64,000 nucleotides of DNA from positions 62,001 to 126,000 of the forward strand of contig NZ_JACCHQ010000020.1 of NCBI RefSeq assembly GCF_016031655.1. Reading direction: 5' to 3'. Under the pieces are notes generated by a model that saw nothing but the letters and a program-made list of their open reading frames with translations, had not been told where the DNA came from and ran no database searches. The first letter of the stretch is position 1. Every line of letters begins with the position of its first letter. The DNA comes from Bradyrhizobium glycinis. GTDB taxonomy: Bacteria; Pseudomonadota; Alphaproteobacteria; Rhizobiales; Xanthobacteraceae. Shown here one piece after another: positions 24,525 to 33,052 of the stretch. The translations under genes and the position numbers were made by a program.

Positions 24525-25671
24525 CGCCGCCTACCGCCCCGGCAAATTCAAATCGCTTGTCAGCCTGCTCTCTGACTTGCTCAAAATGCTGGGGAGCCAG
24601 CTGCACCATTTCAGCTGCTTCAGCCGTCGGAATATCCCCGCGTGCCTGCGCATTTAGCACGGCCAACGCGTATCTGTTCCCCATCTCAAATGCGTTTGTA
24701 GAAACGTAATTGCCGCCCTTGCTTTTGGCTTTGCTGGTCTTGTCTTGGCCCGCGACAATACGGCTGTAATATCCGCGGGGCGCAACGCCGAGTTCCTCAA
24801 GTCGCAGCGCCAAGGCCTGCTGACTTACCTTCAGTTGTCGCGCCCATTCCCTTAGGTCGTGCCGGGACCATTCTACCGGCGCGGTGGGCCAGTATGGCAA
24901 CACGGCTCGCAATGCAGCGCGCGGAATCAGGAAGGCCGCAGCAAACTTGTTGCAGAAAGCTTCCACAGGGTTTTCGCGGTTCTGATCCGAGATACCAGGT
25001 TCGCGCAACAGCAAATGGCAATATTCGTGGATCAGCGTGAAGGTCTTAGTCGGATCAAATTCATCGGCCTTGCTGATCATGATAATCGGTGTGTTTTGAT
25101 CGTCGTAAAGCGCAAAGCCCTTGCATTCTTCCACGTCGAATTTTTGTAGAAGTACAAAGCATCCGGTCCGTTCTATGAGCGCGCGCCAGTTGTTGAAGGC
25201 GTCCTTGGCTGGCCATGCCATCTGATTTATGACAGGAATACCAAGCCTTTCTCTCTCGCGCTCGCCAGCTTCCGCGGCATCCTCACCCCGGGTTAGATGC
25301 GGAAGTATAGGCGTCGTTGGCCCGATACCGCTTTCAACCAGCTCCATTACGTTCGCCGCGATGGTGCGAGCGTAGTCGATTGCGAAGCGCGTCTGCAGGC
25401 CAATCCGCGCTCCTCGTCCCTCAATGGATCTAAAGTCGCGCGGCATCGGCTGCAGATTAGGACGCGTGCGCCGCAATAGCGTCGCCTGCGGGATGCGCAG
25501 CGCATTGGAAATTTTCCGAAACATCGTCAGATGTAACGGCTTGCCACCTTGTTCTAATTGTTGGAGCTCTGCGGCGGTGATGCCAAGCAGTGTAGCGGCC
25601 TCCTGCAGTTTAAGGCCTCGATGCTCCCGTGCCCATGTAATCAAATCGGGCCTGACAGGCATTACCGTCAT
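24511..25671 (-). CDS. XRE-ImmA/IrrE antitoxin-type metallopeptidase regulator
   Basis: 386 residues. The N-terminal XRE helix-turn-helix is at about 6-65 (LKLQEAATLLGITAAELQQL). A central linker is followed by an ImmA/IrrE domain with the zinc motif HEYCH at about 215-219 and the downstream acidic ligand region NPVEAFCNKFAAAFLIP. A C-terminal extension (NAFEMGNRYALAVLNAQARG) is typical of the antitoxin partners of DUF4411 toxins. It probably represses its own promoter and neutralises the downstream toxin. ATG 25671 was chosen; ATG 25662 is possible. Confidence 0.9.
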   Translation of the reverse strand: MTVMPVRPDLITWAREHRGLKLQEAATLLGITAAELQQLEQGGKPLHLTMFRKISNALRIPQATLLRRTRPNLQPMPRDFRSIEGRGARIGLQTRFAIDYARTIAANVMELVESGIGPTTPILPHLTRGEDAAEAGERERERLGIPVINQMAWPAKDAFNNWRALIERTGCFVLLQKFDVEECKGFALYDDQNTPIIMISKADEFDPTKTFTLIHEYCHLLLREPGISDQNRENPVEAFCNKFAAAFLIPRAALRAVLPYWPTAPVEWSRHDLREWARQLKVSQQALALRLEELGVAPRGYYSRIVAGQDKTSKAKSKGGNYVSTNAFEMGNRYALAVLNAQARGDIPTAEAAEMVQLAPQHFEQVREQADKRFEFAGAVGGGVPH

Positions 25672-25999
25672 GCTGACGAGTCCAAGTAGGTTAGGCGTTT
25701 ACCAGCCATACCTCTGATAGCATGCTTGGCGCAATGCACGTCGTCAACTCCCAACTTCTACCGGTTGTTTTGTCTAACTAAATACCGGTTTAGATGCTTC
25801 TTATCGACGTGCTGGTAAACGCCAACGAGGCCGCGCGTCAAAACAGAAAGGAAGCCTAGTATAGCCTCGGTGCGGTTCCATTCGTACTTAGAATGACCAA
25901 CAGCCTCATGAGTCGCAACTGGCGCGTGCTTATACTTAGGCGGGATCGGTCTCGCGAGTGTCCGCCTCCAAACGTGGTAGAGATCCGATGCCTACACTT
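25672..25999. other. Gene-free stretch
   Basis: About 330 bp holding the presumed promoter of the XRE-ImmA operon. It has AT-rich runs around 25770-25800 but no credible gene. Confidence 0.35.
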
Positions 26000-26260
26000 T
26001 AAAACGGTCCAGCCTGACGTGTACCCAGACGTTACCGCGCCGACAAAAGCAAAAGCGCCGAAGTTAGCCATGAATATATTGGCAGTCTGCCCCGTTGGGC
26101 CGACAAGGCCGCTGCCGAAGGTCGCGAAGGGGAACATTGAAGTCCCGGCCGTAAAGGTGAAGCCACCGCCCGAAGTCGGATTGGTCGGGTCATGACCGGC
26201 AATACCGTCCCAATTGCCGGACCACGACTTAGACCCCATATTCTGAATTGTGGTTTCGCG
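26000..26260 (-). pseudogene. Fragment of phage-type SPRY-like structural protein
   Basis: Only a C-terminal stretch is recognisable: SWSGNWDGIAGHDPTNPTSG, then GFTFTAGTSMFPFATFGSG and VGPTGQTANIFMANFGAFAF, ending SGYTSGWTVL. The Gly/Phe/Thr-rich pattern resembles the end of SPRY-domain tail or virion proteins in prophages. The open frame extends further on both sides, but those parts overlap other genes or lack sense, and no start belongs to it. I read it as a remnant left by deletion. Confidence 0.4.
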
Positions 26261-26330
26261 TATTTTGGCCCGGAACCGGTTCGAGGCCCCCACAGGCCGA
26301 GAGATTTGACCCACCCCACCCCAGCCTGCC

Positions 26331-26549
26331 TCACCACACTCGCAGAACATCGACCACTTTGCCGTCATCATTGACGACGAACTCAGCTCGATCACCGATG
26401 TGCATCCTGAATTGTCCCCGCCATTCCGGCAGTCGCTTGGCCGCACCGAGATCGCGCGCATCAATCTTGACGGTACGTTCATCGTCGAGTTGAGCGATGC
26501 CGCGGTGCCTGCGAGTGTCCCATCCATGAACCAAGCCGGTGATTACCAT
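26331..26549 (-). CDS. Small protein coupled to prohead protease, cold-shock-like
   Basis: 72 residues from an ATG that overlaps the last codons of the prohead protease gene. The pattern GLVHGWDTRRHRGIAQLDDE, then FRMHIGDRAEFVVNDDGK loosely resembles a cold-shock/OB barrel in which the aromatic RNA-binding motifs are lost. The resemblance is weak. The tight coupling makes a real gene likely. Confidence 0.45.
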   Translation of the reverse strand: MVITGLVHGWDTRRHRGIAQLDDERTVKIDARDLGAAKRLPEWRGQFRMHIGDRAEFVVNDDGKVVDVLRVW

Positions 26550-27055
26550 TTCAGGATTCCTCGCTTCCGCTGCGCTTCTCGGATTCGCCGGAGCGCGGCC
26601 TCGCCGTTGGTACTCGCCCGGCTGATCTGAGCTGATGTGTCCTTGCCGTAAGCCCCCCAAAGAACCAAGCTGATCTCGTAGAGCTTCGCCTCGGTGATAA
26701 GGCGCTTCGGTAAATCGGAACTGTCGTCCCATTCCTCAACAACGGGGGTGAATGAAACGCTTACCTCGTTGACCGTGCCGTTGCCGACCGTCGCTAATGC
26801 TTCTTGTCCCAACGGTGCATCAGGATTCGGCGTTAGCTCGTAATAGAGGCCGGCATTTGTCGACCGGAGGGAAAGCGTCCGGTTAAGAATTCTTCCCAGC
26901 GGTCTTGAAGGATCATGACTCCACAGCGCGGCGACATCAGGATTCTGCGCAAGATGCTTGTCGAATGCTCCGCGCGCAAAGCGTTCCTCAAAGAGTCCCG
27001 CGATGATCGCCGGCCGGTTCCAGGAAATGGCGAATCCAGAGATTTTATCTGCCAC
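26543..27055 (-). CDS. HK97-type prohead protease
   Basis: 170 residues of the S78 prohead protease family, which cleaves scaffold or capsid N-termini during head maturation. It starts MADKISGFAISWNRPA, with FARGAFDKHLAQNPDVAALW and the catalytic-His region WSHDPSRPLGR, then NEVSVSFTP (Ser region) and LYEISLVLWGAYG. Length is normal. No major capsid, portal or terminase gene is next to it, so it is an orphan of a deleted head module or belongs to a satellite that borrows capsids. Confidence 0.88.
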   Translation of the reverse strand: MADKISGFAISWNRPAIIAGLFEERFARGAFDKHLAQNPDVAALWSHDPSRPLGRILNRTLSLRSTNAGLYYELTPNPDAPLGQEALATVGNGTVNEVSVSFTPVVEEWDDSSDLPKRLITEAKLYEISLVLWGAYGKDTSAQISRASTNGEAALRRIREAQRKRGILKW

Positions 27056-27216
27056 GCTGCGCCGCTCGCATTCGCTTCTCGCGCTTTTCCTGCATGATCT
27101 TGCGTGCGATCACAGCAGGCGAGTCCGAGCATTCGCAGTACCTACTCTCGCCCGGAAGCTTGACGCTGCGGCGGACAGGCTTTCGATCGGCGACGTCGGA
27201 GGTGCGTTCTGATCCT

Positions 27217-27798
27217 TTAGACATTATGCGCCTCCTTCACTTCACGAAGGAACTGGCTCACGCGACCATCGCGCCGATCGCCCATGAAAAACGGATGAAC
27301 CGGCCGCAAATAGTCCTTTCGAACGTCTTCGGCGTCGAGCTGGTCCAGAAGCGCGTCATGGCTCTCGCGAGCCGCTTCAAGAGCACGCGCGGCGGCGCAC
27401 AATTCGGCCAAACGGCGCCTGTATTCCGGCAGCACAGCGCTGCAAACGAGCTTGCTGGCCGCGTCGCGTGCCTCATCGGTGCGCCTGCGCAAGATCTCTT
27501 GCGCCGCCTCAATGTCGGCCATCCCGGACGCAACTTCACGCAGCTTTTTAGACAGGCCGGCGACGCTTGCTTCGGTTTCATCGCCCAGCAATTCTGCCAC
27601 GGCGAGCGAAGGGTGCTTTCCGCCCGCCGCTTTGGCCACTTCGATTTCCCGACGAAGCAGGCCGCGCTCAGTGTTTAACTCGCCATAGCGGGTCTGCAGT
27701 TCAGCCTGTTTCGTTAGAAGGCTAGCGTGTTCGGGGCTGGCCTCGCTCAGAGAGGGCACGCGGTATTCGTCGGCCGGTTTCTTTCTAAGCGGAGCCAT
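27217..27798 (-). CDS. Coiled-coil hypothetical, phage-associated
   Basis: 193 residues from the ATG at 27798, which shares one base with the stop of the upstream gene. Almost wholly charged helix: KQAELQTRYGELNTERGLLR, then ELLGDETEASVAGLSKKLRE and YRRRLAELCAAARALEAARE, typical of scaffold- or tail-associated coiled coils. The C-terminus is basic (HPFFMGDRRDGRV). No family recognised; the position upstream of the prohead protease, 161 bp, suggests a phage origin. Confidence 0.6.
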   Translation of the reverse strand: MAPLRKKPADEYRVPSLSEASPEHASLLTKQAELQTRYGELNTERGLLRREIEVAKAAGGKHPSLAVAELLGDETEASVAGLSKKLREVASGMADIEAAQEILRRRTDEARDAASKLVCSAVLPEYRRRLAELCAAARALEAARESHDALLDQLDAEDVRKDYLRPVHPFFMGDRRDGRVSQFLREVKEAHNV

Positions 27799-28334
27799 CA
27801 GGCTTGAGCCTTTCCAAATAGTGTGTCGAGAATATCGGCAACGGCAGCAACCGGAATCGTGGTCGCTGTTCGGTGCCCGTCGTGAGCCCAGTGCCCTGCG
27901 TTCGAGCCCGACTGACGAAAGCGCACGACCTTGCCGCCTGGCGGCTCGATTACGATCTCCGGCCAAGACCGGACGAAGTTAAGGAACGAATGCCGCGCCT
28001 GTGCATCGCCGCGGCGAGCCATCTCGACTTCAACCGCGATGGCGTCGCACGCATTCCGAGGTACGGACTGGGGAGCATCGCTCTCGATATGCGCGCCGAT
28101 CGGTGTCAGCGCCCCGTAGGTCTCGACGGACGTTTCTGCCTGGCGGAGTTTCGGCGAAGTCGCCACGGCCATGATCAGGCGCAGAACGTCATCCTCGCTC
28201 AGGTCGGGAGACCGTGCAGGACCACCTGATGGGATTTTACCCGCTTCGCTCAGCCGGCGGGCTACGTGCTTGACTCGTGCGGGGTCGAATCCAAGGGAGT
28301 CGACCGCGGCGAGGACGTCGGCGAGTTTCGCCAC
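27798..28334 (-). CDS. Hypothetical protein of phage-like operon
   Basis: 178 residues, MAKLADVLAAVDSLGFDPAR, then VKHVARRLSEAGKIPSGGPA, a stretch resembling a winged-helix or phage small-terminase-type N-terminal domain. The C-terminal half is mixed. First gene of a leftward run that includes the coiled-coil protein and prohead protease. Function not recognised. Confidence 0.6.
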   Translation of the reverse strand: MAKLADVLAAVDSLGFDPARVKHVARRLSEAGKIPSGGPARSPDLSEDDVLRLIMAVATSPKLRQAETSVETYGALTPIGAHIESDAPQSVPRNACDAIAVEVEMARRGDAQARHSFLNFVRSWPEIVIEPPGGKVVRFRQSGSNAGHWAHDGHRTATTIPVAAVADILDTLFGKAQA

Positions 28335-28716
28335 GTTTACTTCTCCTCAGTGGAAAGTGTCGATTGATTGGTTATGGGAATAAGCCGCTCTGCGGCTTCA
28401 CGGCCAAAGGCCGGTAAAAGGGCCGCCGACCTCAGCCGGCGTTAAGTGCACAACACGTCGGGGCAGAAATCTGCCGCTAAGGACTAAAGAGATTGAGCGC
28501 CTTGGGAGCGTACATGACGGTGGCTGTGTTGATCGTGAGGACCGACGTCGCGCCAGCCATACAATTTAGGATCGAATGTGAACTAGATTACATCTGCGGC
28601 CCTGTAGGAGGAGTAGTCTTGCAATTAGATGTCTCGCTTCCCATCGCCGAGGTGCGTTGCGGGTTTCCGGACGTCAAATCGCAGCGAGCATCTGTCAATC
28701 AAAGGGAGGACAGATC
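28335..28716. other. Intergenic stretch between divergent island genes
   Basis: About 380 bp. It should contain the promoters of the leftward phage-like run and the rightward peptide gene. A 75-codon frame at 28493 has no ribosome site and I do not call it. Confidence 0.35.
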
Positions 28717-28827
28717 ATGAAGTTCGCAGCATTCCTCTTTATCTTCACTCTCGCCGCGCTTGCGACTGCTCCTGCAGGTTCGGCGTACGCATGCGCACGC
28801 CCTTGTGGCAATTATTGTTGCGGGTAA
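28717..28827 (+). CDS. Tiny secreted Cys-rich peptide
   Basis: 36 codons with a strong ribosome site (GGGAGG, 7 bases before the ATG). A textbook signal peptide MKFAAFLFIFTLAALATAPA then GSAYA is followed by an 11-residue mature part CARPCGNYCCG with four cysteines. It is 16 bp upstream of the next gene and in the same direction. It could be a periplasmic or exported disulfide peptide, a metal-binding peptide, or a lipid-modified peptide (the Cys follows a cleavage site, although AYA-C is a poor lipobox). Too short for most gene callers. Confidence 0.6.
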   Translation: MKFAAFLFIFTLAALATAPAGSAYACARPCGNYCCG

Positions 28828-28843
28828 TCGGCGGAGGATTCCA

Positions 28844-29626
28844 ATGCGCCCATTGGCAAAATGGGGGGCATTAGTGGCAATCGTGAGCATCGCACCGCTA
28901 GCATTCGTGGCTGCGATTTATCTACACAAGCCCCCGAATAGACTCAATGAAGCAATCTCCGCTATCGGCTTTCACCCGATAACGCCACCTATGCTTTTGC
29001 GCGCTCCTGGCTCAATCTATCATGTCTCTGCAAACGGCCAAGATTACGACATGCTGTGCGAAGTTTCGCCGGACCGACTAGTTGGCGTGACTCGTAGCTC
29101 AGCTTCAACCACCCAAGTCACTTCCGAATTACGAAGGGCTCAGTATGCGCTTGACTCGAAAATTGTGCATTCGATTCAGTCGCGGACCGATGCGCAGTTG
29201 GCAGAATCTCTAAGACTCGAACTCGATGACGTGCAAGTGTTGGAAATCTCGCTTGAGGAGCTAGCGATCATCGCAGACGAGCTGTTCCAGCGAGAGTCTT
29301 GTGATCGGGAAGTGAGGCGGTATCTAGAAAATGGGGAATACGTTTGCCAAGGACAGCGAGTTCTCAAGGCTTCAACAAGATACGTTGCAGCTTACGACAA
29401 TACAGCGGCAGGTTCCGTGGAGCATACGACAGACTTGATAAGAAATCATTTTGACCCGACTGTTAGTGTACAGGGCGGTCAGAGTGTCTCTGGAGCGAAC
29501 CTTTATTTTGGAATGAGACTAGCACCGCGGTGTTTAGCCTTTAGAGATGCCAAAAGGCAGCCGCGCCCGCCTCTCTCTCTCTGGAATCGACTAGTCAATC
29601 ACTTTCCTTCACTAGAGTTCCTTTGA
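28844..29626 (+). CDS. Membrane-anchored hypothetical protein
   Basis: 260 residues from ATG 28844 with GGAGG six bases upstream. A single N-terminal membrane segment (WGALVAIVSIAPLAFVAAIY) precedes a long soluble, probably periplasmic part with GSIYHVSANGQDYDMLCEVS and a helical ELDDVQVLEISLEELAIIAD region. Lower GC and more mixed codon use than backbone genes. Probably cotranscribed with the small Cys-rich peptide. No recognised family. Confidence 0.6.
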   Translation: MRPLAKWGALVAIVSIAPLAFVAAIYLHKPPNRLNEAISAIGFHPITPPMLLRAPGSIYHVSANGQDYDMLCEVSPDRLVGVTRSSASTTQVTSELRRAQYALDSKIVHSIQSRTDAQLAESLRLELDDVQVLEISLEELAIIADELFQRESCDREVRRYLENGEYVCQGQRVLKASTRYVAAYDNTAAGSVEHTTDLIRNHFDPTVSVQGGQSVSGANLYFGMRLAPRCLAFRDAKRQPRPPLSLWNRLVNHFPSLEFL

Positions 29627-29813
29627 GTATCGCACGGGTGCGGAGCCGGACTGATTGTTCACGCGGGAGATGACTAACTTGTTGCAGCGTCGGTGACCAC
29701 GTAGCTGCGGTCTTTGGGGCCGACGCCCCCGCGTCTTATTTGGCCAAGGCCGACGTGCGTCCTTATCGGTTTGACGTTCACGTTTCGGAATGAAATCAGG
29801 AGCGAGAGTGCGC

Positions 29814-30518
29814 CTAAGCAGCCGCCCTCTCGCCCTCAATAACGGCCGCATTCAGCGCAGCAACCGCAGCCCGAACTTCTTTGGCCGCCATGCGCGTTGC
29901 ATATTGGCCAGCGAAGCCCAGATCTTCGCCGATCTCCACCAAGGTGCTGTCGCCCGCCGCCATGTCCAAGATCTTGGTCGCCTTGTGGCCAACCCGGGCC
30001 CGCAAACGTTCCAGATCCATGGACCGAGCCAGCTCGGCCTGAGCATCCGGTACATCGGCATCCCAACTCTCAGTGTCGGCTTTCTCACTCTTGCGCGTTC
30101 GCACCTCGCCGAACTCCGCATCGGGGCTTACCCAAGCGTGTCCGTTCCAGACCCTCACGAGCCGATTACCCACCCACCGCGTCCGATTGTTGTTGAAGGC
30201 CCAGACCAACTGTCTCGCGCCGACGTCTACTAACTCGCGGTCCACACTAGGTGCGAACAATTGCTCGCCGGCCTCGGTCTCCTCCTGATCCGGTTCGTTA
30301 TCGTTCGCAGCGACGCGCGGCGGCTCATTGAGGGTGCGCCATAGCCGGAGGCCTATGAAGGTCGCTTCATCCTTCTCGCGCTTGCACCAAGTAATGCAGG
30401 GCGGCTGAGCGTGGTGAGCGGCGTGGGTGGCCGGCGCGGTAGCTAGCCAGGCGCGGCGGGCTGCAAGGTCGGTGAAACTGTCGGCCGCGACGGGGCCGTT
30501 GTCGTTGGCAGGGATCAT
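29814..30518 (-). CDS. Hypothetical regulator with sigma-region-4-like C-terminus
   Basis: 234 residues; GGAG precedes the ATG by 5 bases. The N-terminal half has ANDN motifs common in rhizobial phage genes and a WCKREKD stretch. Near the middle is VWNGHAWVSPDAEFG. The C-terminal 50 residues (LRARVGHKATKILDMAAGDS, TLVEIGEDLGFAGQYATRMA) look like a sigma-70 region 4-type helix-turn-helix. Perhaps a phage transcription regulator. Unconfirmed. Confidence 0.55.
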   Translation of the reverse strand: MIPANDNGPVAADSFTDLAARRAWLATAPATHAAHHAQPPCITWCKREKDEATFIGLRLWRTLNEPPRVAANDNEPDQEETEAGEQLFAPSVDRELVDVGARQLVWAFNNNRTRWVGNRLVRVWNGHAWVSPDAEFGEVRTRKSEKADTESWDADVPDAQAELARSMDLERLRARVGHKATKILDMAAGDSTLVEIGEDLGFAGQYATRMAAKEVRAAVAALNAAVIEGERAAA

Positions 30519-30655
30519 GTGTGCTCCGTGATGTGCTGTTCGGCCCTCTTCTGGAGCCTTTGTGATGATCTGAAAACTTGCGGGATTTGGCGTGCAACTG
30601 GGCGGCCGGTGTTAGTTGGCGGAGTTGCCGGGGATTGCGGTGACCCCTCGCCCAG

Positions 30656-31824
30656 TCAGGCTGCCTGCTCCTCGGCATCTACAGGAGCAAACGAGTCACC
30701 AACCACCATGAACGGCCTGCCGTGCAGCTCGGCCGAGTCATAGACCTCATCCAGGCCGCACGCATGACCCAGGCGCATCAAGTGGGCCTGACCCTCGGCC
30801 TGCTGCTCTTGGCGGCTGCCCTCGATCATGAGCCCAACGTTACCTTGATCGGTGACAAGGGCTAGCCAAGTATCTTCTCCCCGCTTCTGTATAGCGCTAG
30901 CGACAACGGTCAGCGGGACGCCGCGCGGGACATCAATTTGAATGGCAGATTTCCGGATTGTTCTGGCACGCTCAGCGGCTTCGGCCGCAGTATCGGCATC
31001 AGTGCGGCGTCTCGCCACTTCAGGCTCCTCATCCGGATACTCATCTGGAACTGCTGACTTGGCCTTCAGCTTCACGCTGCGATCTGCTTCGTCGTACTTC
31101 TCAGCCTCTAACCACTTCTCCAGCGGCATCCTGCGCTGGCCTGGCTTCGCGCTAGCGGCCCATGCAGCAGCGCGGCTTGCGATGTGGTCGACGTCGGGAT
31201 TGGGTATGGCTTCGAGCGCGCGCCTGCTGGCTTGCTTGTTGCCGTAGCGGCCGTAGGCCTTCCAGATGCGCTCGAAATCTCTTCCCGCCAAGGCCGGCGC
31301 CTCAGCGTTCGGCCCGCTGGCGGATACTGATTTACTTACCCCTAACTCGGCTTCTACGCCGGTTAGAGGTAAGTCGGATTCGTGACACCCGTGGGTATCG
31401 CTAAGCGGATTTGTGCACCCCACGTGGGTACCAATAGTGCTGTCCTCGTGGGTACCGCAAATCGCCGCAAAATCGACCTTGCGGGTGGTGGTGGGAGCAG
31501 TTGTTACCAGTTGGGCATGTATTCGGACGGTCGAGAACCGCTTCCAACGATACGCTGTGTGTATCCCCAGTCGGTCAACTCTCGGCAAGCGGCAACAGCA
31601 GCGCGCTGGGCGAGGCCGGTGGCATGAGCGATATAGCGTACTGAGGCGCGTCCCTTGCCACGGCCCTGCATGTACCTGTCGAGAATGACCCAGGCAGCCC
31701 TATAGTGTCGCGAGCGCACCCTCTTATCGCGGGTCAGGGCTCCCAGCGTCCACCACTGCGAAAGAAGGCTCCCTGCGACTGCTTTGCGCTCAGCCTTCTC
31801 AGCCGGCACGGAGAGCACTTTCAA
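30656..31824 (-). pseudogene. Replication-initiator-like gene split by a frameshift
   Basis: The first frame (ATG 31824 to stop 31504) encodes a 106-residue winged-helix region ending ELTDWGYTQRIVGSGSRPSE. A second frame overlapping its end continues with a Thr/His-rich linker (ICGTHEDSTIGTHVGCTNPL), then the FERIWKAYGRYGNKQASRRA module of phage and plasmid replication proteins, and ends at 30656. Together they give the usual order of winged helix, repetitive linker and C-terminal helical domain. The join near 31504-31530 needs a -1 step, so the gene is broken, or less likely made by frameshifting. Confidence 0.6.
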
Positions 31825-31987
31825 CGGCGGTCTTGACTTCGCTCAGCCACTCGCGCGGCATTGCAGATAGCGGCTCCGTACGCCATTCAACGCTGTCGTC
31901 ATCGTGGCCGTCCCAAACCTTAACGGTTACCGCGTGACCACCACCATAAATCAAGTCGTCGATATAGCTTCCGTCGCGCAAAACCAT
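31799..31987 (-). CDS. Small hypothetical protein
   Basis: 62 residues from ATG 31987 with AGGAG eight bases upstream. Sequence MVLRDGSYIDDLIYGGGHAV, then VKVWDGHDDDSVEWRTEPLS; acidic and soluble. The end overlaps the start of the replication-like gene by 26 bp, so it is the leading gene of that operon. No family recognised. Confidence 0.55.
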   Translation of the reverse strand: MVLRDGSYIDDLIYGGGHAVTVKVWDGHDDDSVEWRTEPLSAMPREWLSEVKTAVESALRAG

Positions 31988-32538
31988 CGATGGCTCCTGG
32001 TGAGGATTTACACGAGTAGTACGGGTGGCGCGGGGAAACGCTAAACGCCGGACCCCAGGGGCAGGATGCCGAAGTAGGCGCGCCCGGTTCCACCCGAGAC
32101 TGGAAGCCAGAAATCCCAACCCTGGAAGTTCCTGCACGGAACAGTGCTGAAGCGAACAGAGGAACGCTCCTCCATTTGGATAGGCTCGTTCCGCCTGACC
32201 TTGCTTGCCCAAGGTCAGGCAACCTCCAGCGGCCCCGGCCTCACGTCCCCTCTTCAGCCTTGGCCGGGGCCGTCCCTCGACTGCAGCGCCCCCTGTTTGT
32301 TCTTGCCGACAACCTAAACGCGATTTCTTAGGTTGTGCGGGTTGTATTAGAGCGGAGATGATGCCCGGAACGGCCTCGGGCATCTCCGGGGCTGGGCCGA
32401 GACGCACCGAGACCGCCCGACGCACCATACTCAACGCGGCACGCCGGTCGGCACCGTCCAGCCTGACACTCTCGCGTAGAGTCTCAAATGATAGAGCGTC
32501 GCGAATTTAATCTGAGGTGCGCGCCGGGCGCTCGTGGG
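31988..32538. other. Gene-free right arm of island 1
   Basis: About 550 bp without a credible gene. It should hold the promoter of the leftward operon starting at 31987. A frame open from 32434 has no start signals. Confidence 0.35.
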
Positions 32539-32594
32539 GTTAGGCAATCATCGAAAATCTCTCTCGGAAAGCAATGGCCGAAAAAGTGCCTAAC
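32539..32594. repeat. GTTAGGCAA arm sites, right end of island 1
   Basis: GTTAGGCAA at 32539-32547 and the inverse TGCCTAAC at 32587-32594, about 40-90 bp inside attR. Same word and inverted arrangement as at 15100-15128 by attL. Probable integrase arm or Xis binding sites. Confidence 0.6.
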
Positions 32595-32630
32595 CTTGAC
32601 CTCAAGCCATTGAATTAGCTGAATTCTATC

Positions 32631-32649
32631 AGTCCTGCCGGGATCGCCA
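32631..32649. other. attR core of island 1
   Basis: Exact copy of the 19-bp core AGTCCTGCCGGGATCGCCA, here without the rest of a tRNA. Marks the right boundary; backbone sequence resumes after 32649. Confidence 0.93.
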
Positions 32650-32776
32650 GCTCGTTGCTTGTTCAGCCCCTCTCCCCCCGCTCTTCACGAACGCGTGGGT
32701 AACCATATGCCGGCCTTTGAACGGCGCCGATCGCCCCTATGTAAGCGCCGGGCGAGAAGGGCCCGATAGGTTCTGA

Positions 32777-33019
32777 ATGCAGCAATCCGAATTGACGAGA
32801 ATGGCGATCGCGTCTGCGGTCGCGATCGTTGCGATCTCGTATTTGGCGGTCGACGCAGGTCTGGTGAACACCAATGTGATCACGAGGTCCCTCACTGTGG
32901 CTCAGGCCTCGACCGTTGGCGCCGCAACGGGACAACGCCCGCCTGCCTTTACCGTTCAGGACCGGACGCGCCGTGGCCACGCGAAGCCGCAGCTGGAGTA
33001 TTGCCTGGCGGTCGACTGA
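32777..33019 (+). CDS. Small hypothetical, signal-anchored
   Basis: 80 residues: MQQSELTRMAIASAVAIVAI begins with a hydrophobic signal anchor, then a polar tail ending LEYCLAVD. First candidate gene after the right edge of island 1. The ribosome site is weak. No family recognised; short and moderately supported. Confidence 0.4.
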   Translation: MQQSELTRMAIASAVAIVAISYLAVDAGLVNTNVITRSLTVAQASTVGAATGQRPPAFTVQDRTRRGHAKPQLEYCLAVD

Positions 33020-33052
33020 TCGACCGTCCTCCCGCCGGGCTGTCGGCAGAAC

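Larger units (their letters stand above)
15038..32649. mobile_element. Island 1: phage-related integrative element in tRNA-Arg
   Basis: Bounded by a perfect 19-bp direct repeat, AGTCCTGCCGGGATCGCCA, at 15038-15056 (tRNA 3' end) and 32631-32649. Inside are a tyrosine integrase reading toward the tRNA, an excisionase-like gene, a prohead protease, a replication-like gene, regulators and cargo. The DNA is visibly less GC-rich and gene-sparser than the flanks, and many genes are frameshifted. No portal, terminase, capsid or tail module is present, so it is a satellite or a degenerate prophage. About 17.6 kb. Confidence 0.93.

Noticed and set aside
25856..26527. A full 223-residue gene for the SPRY-like fragment
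   Set aside because: Its N-terminal half overlaps the gene at 26331-26549 in another frame and lacks sense; only the Gly/Thr-rich part looks genuine.
28493..28720. 75-codon frame upstream of the Cys-rich peptide
   Set aside because: No ribosome site and ends over the strong start signal of the peptide gene.
15038..32649. Island 1 as a complete prophage
   Set aside because: No terminase, portal, major capsid, tail or lysis genes; only isolated phage-type genes remain.
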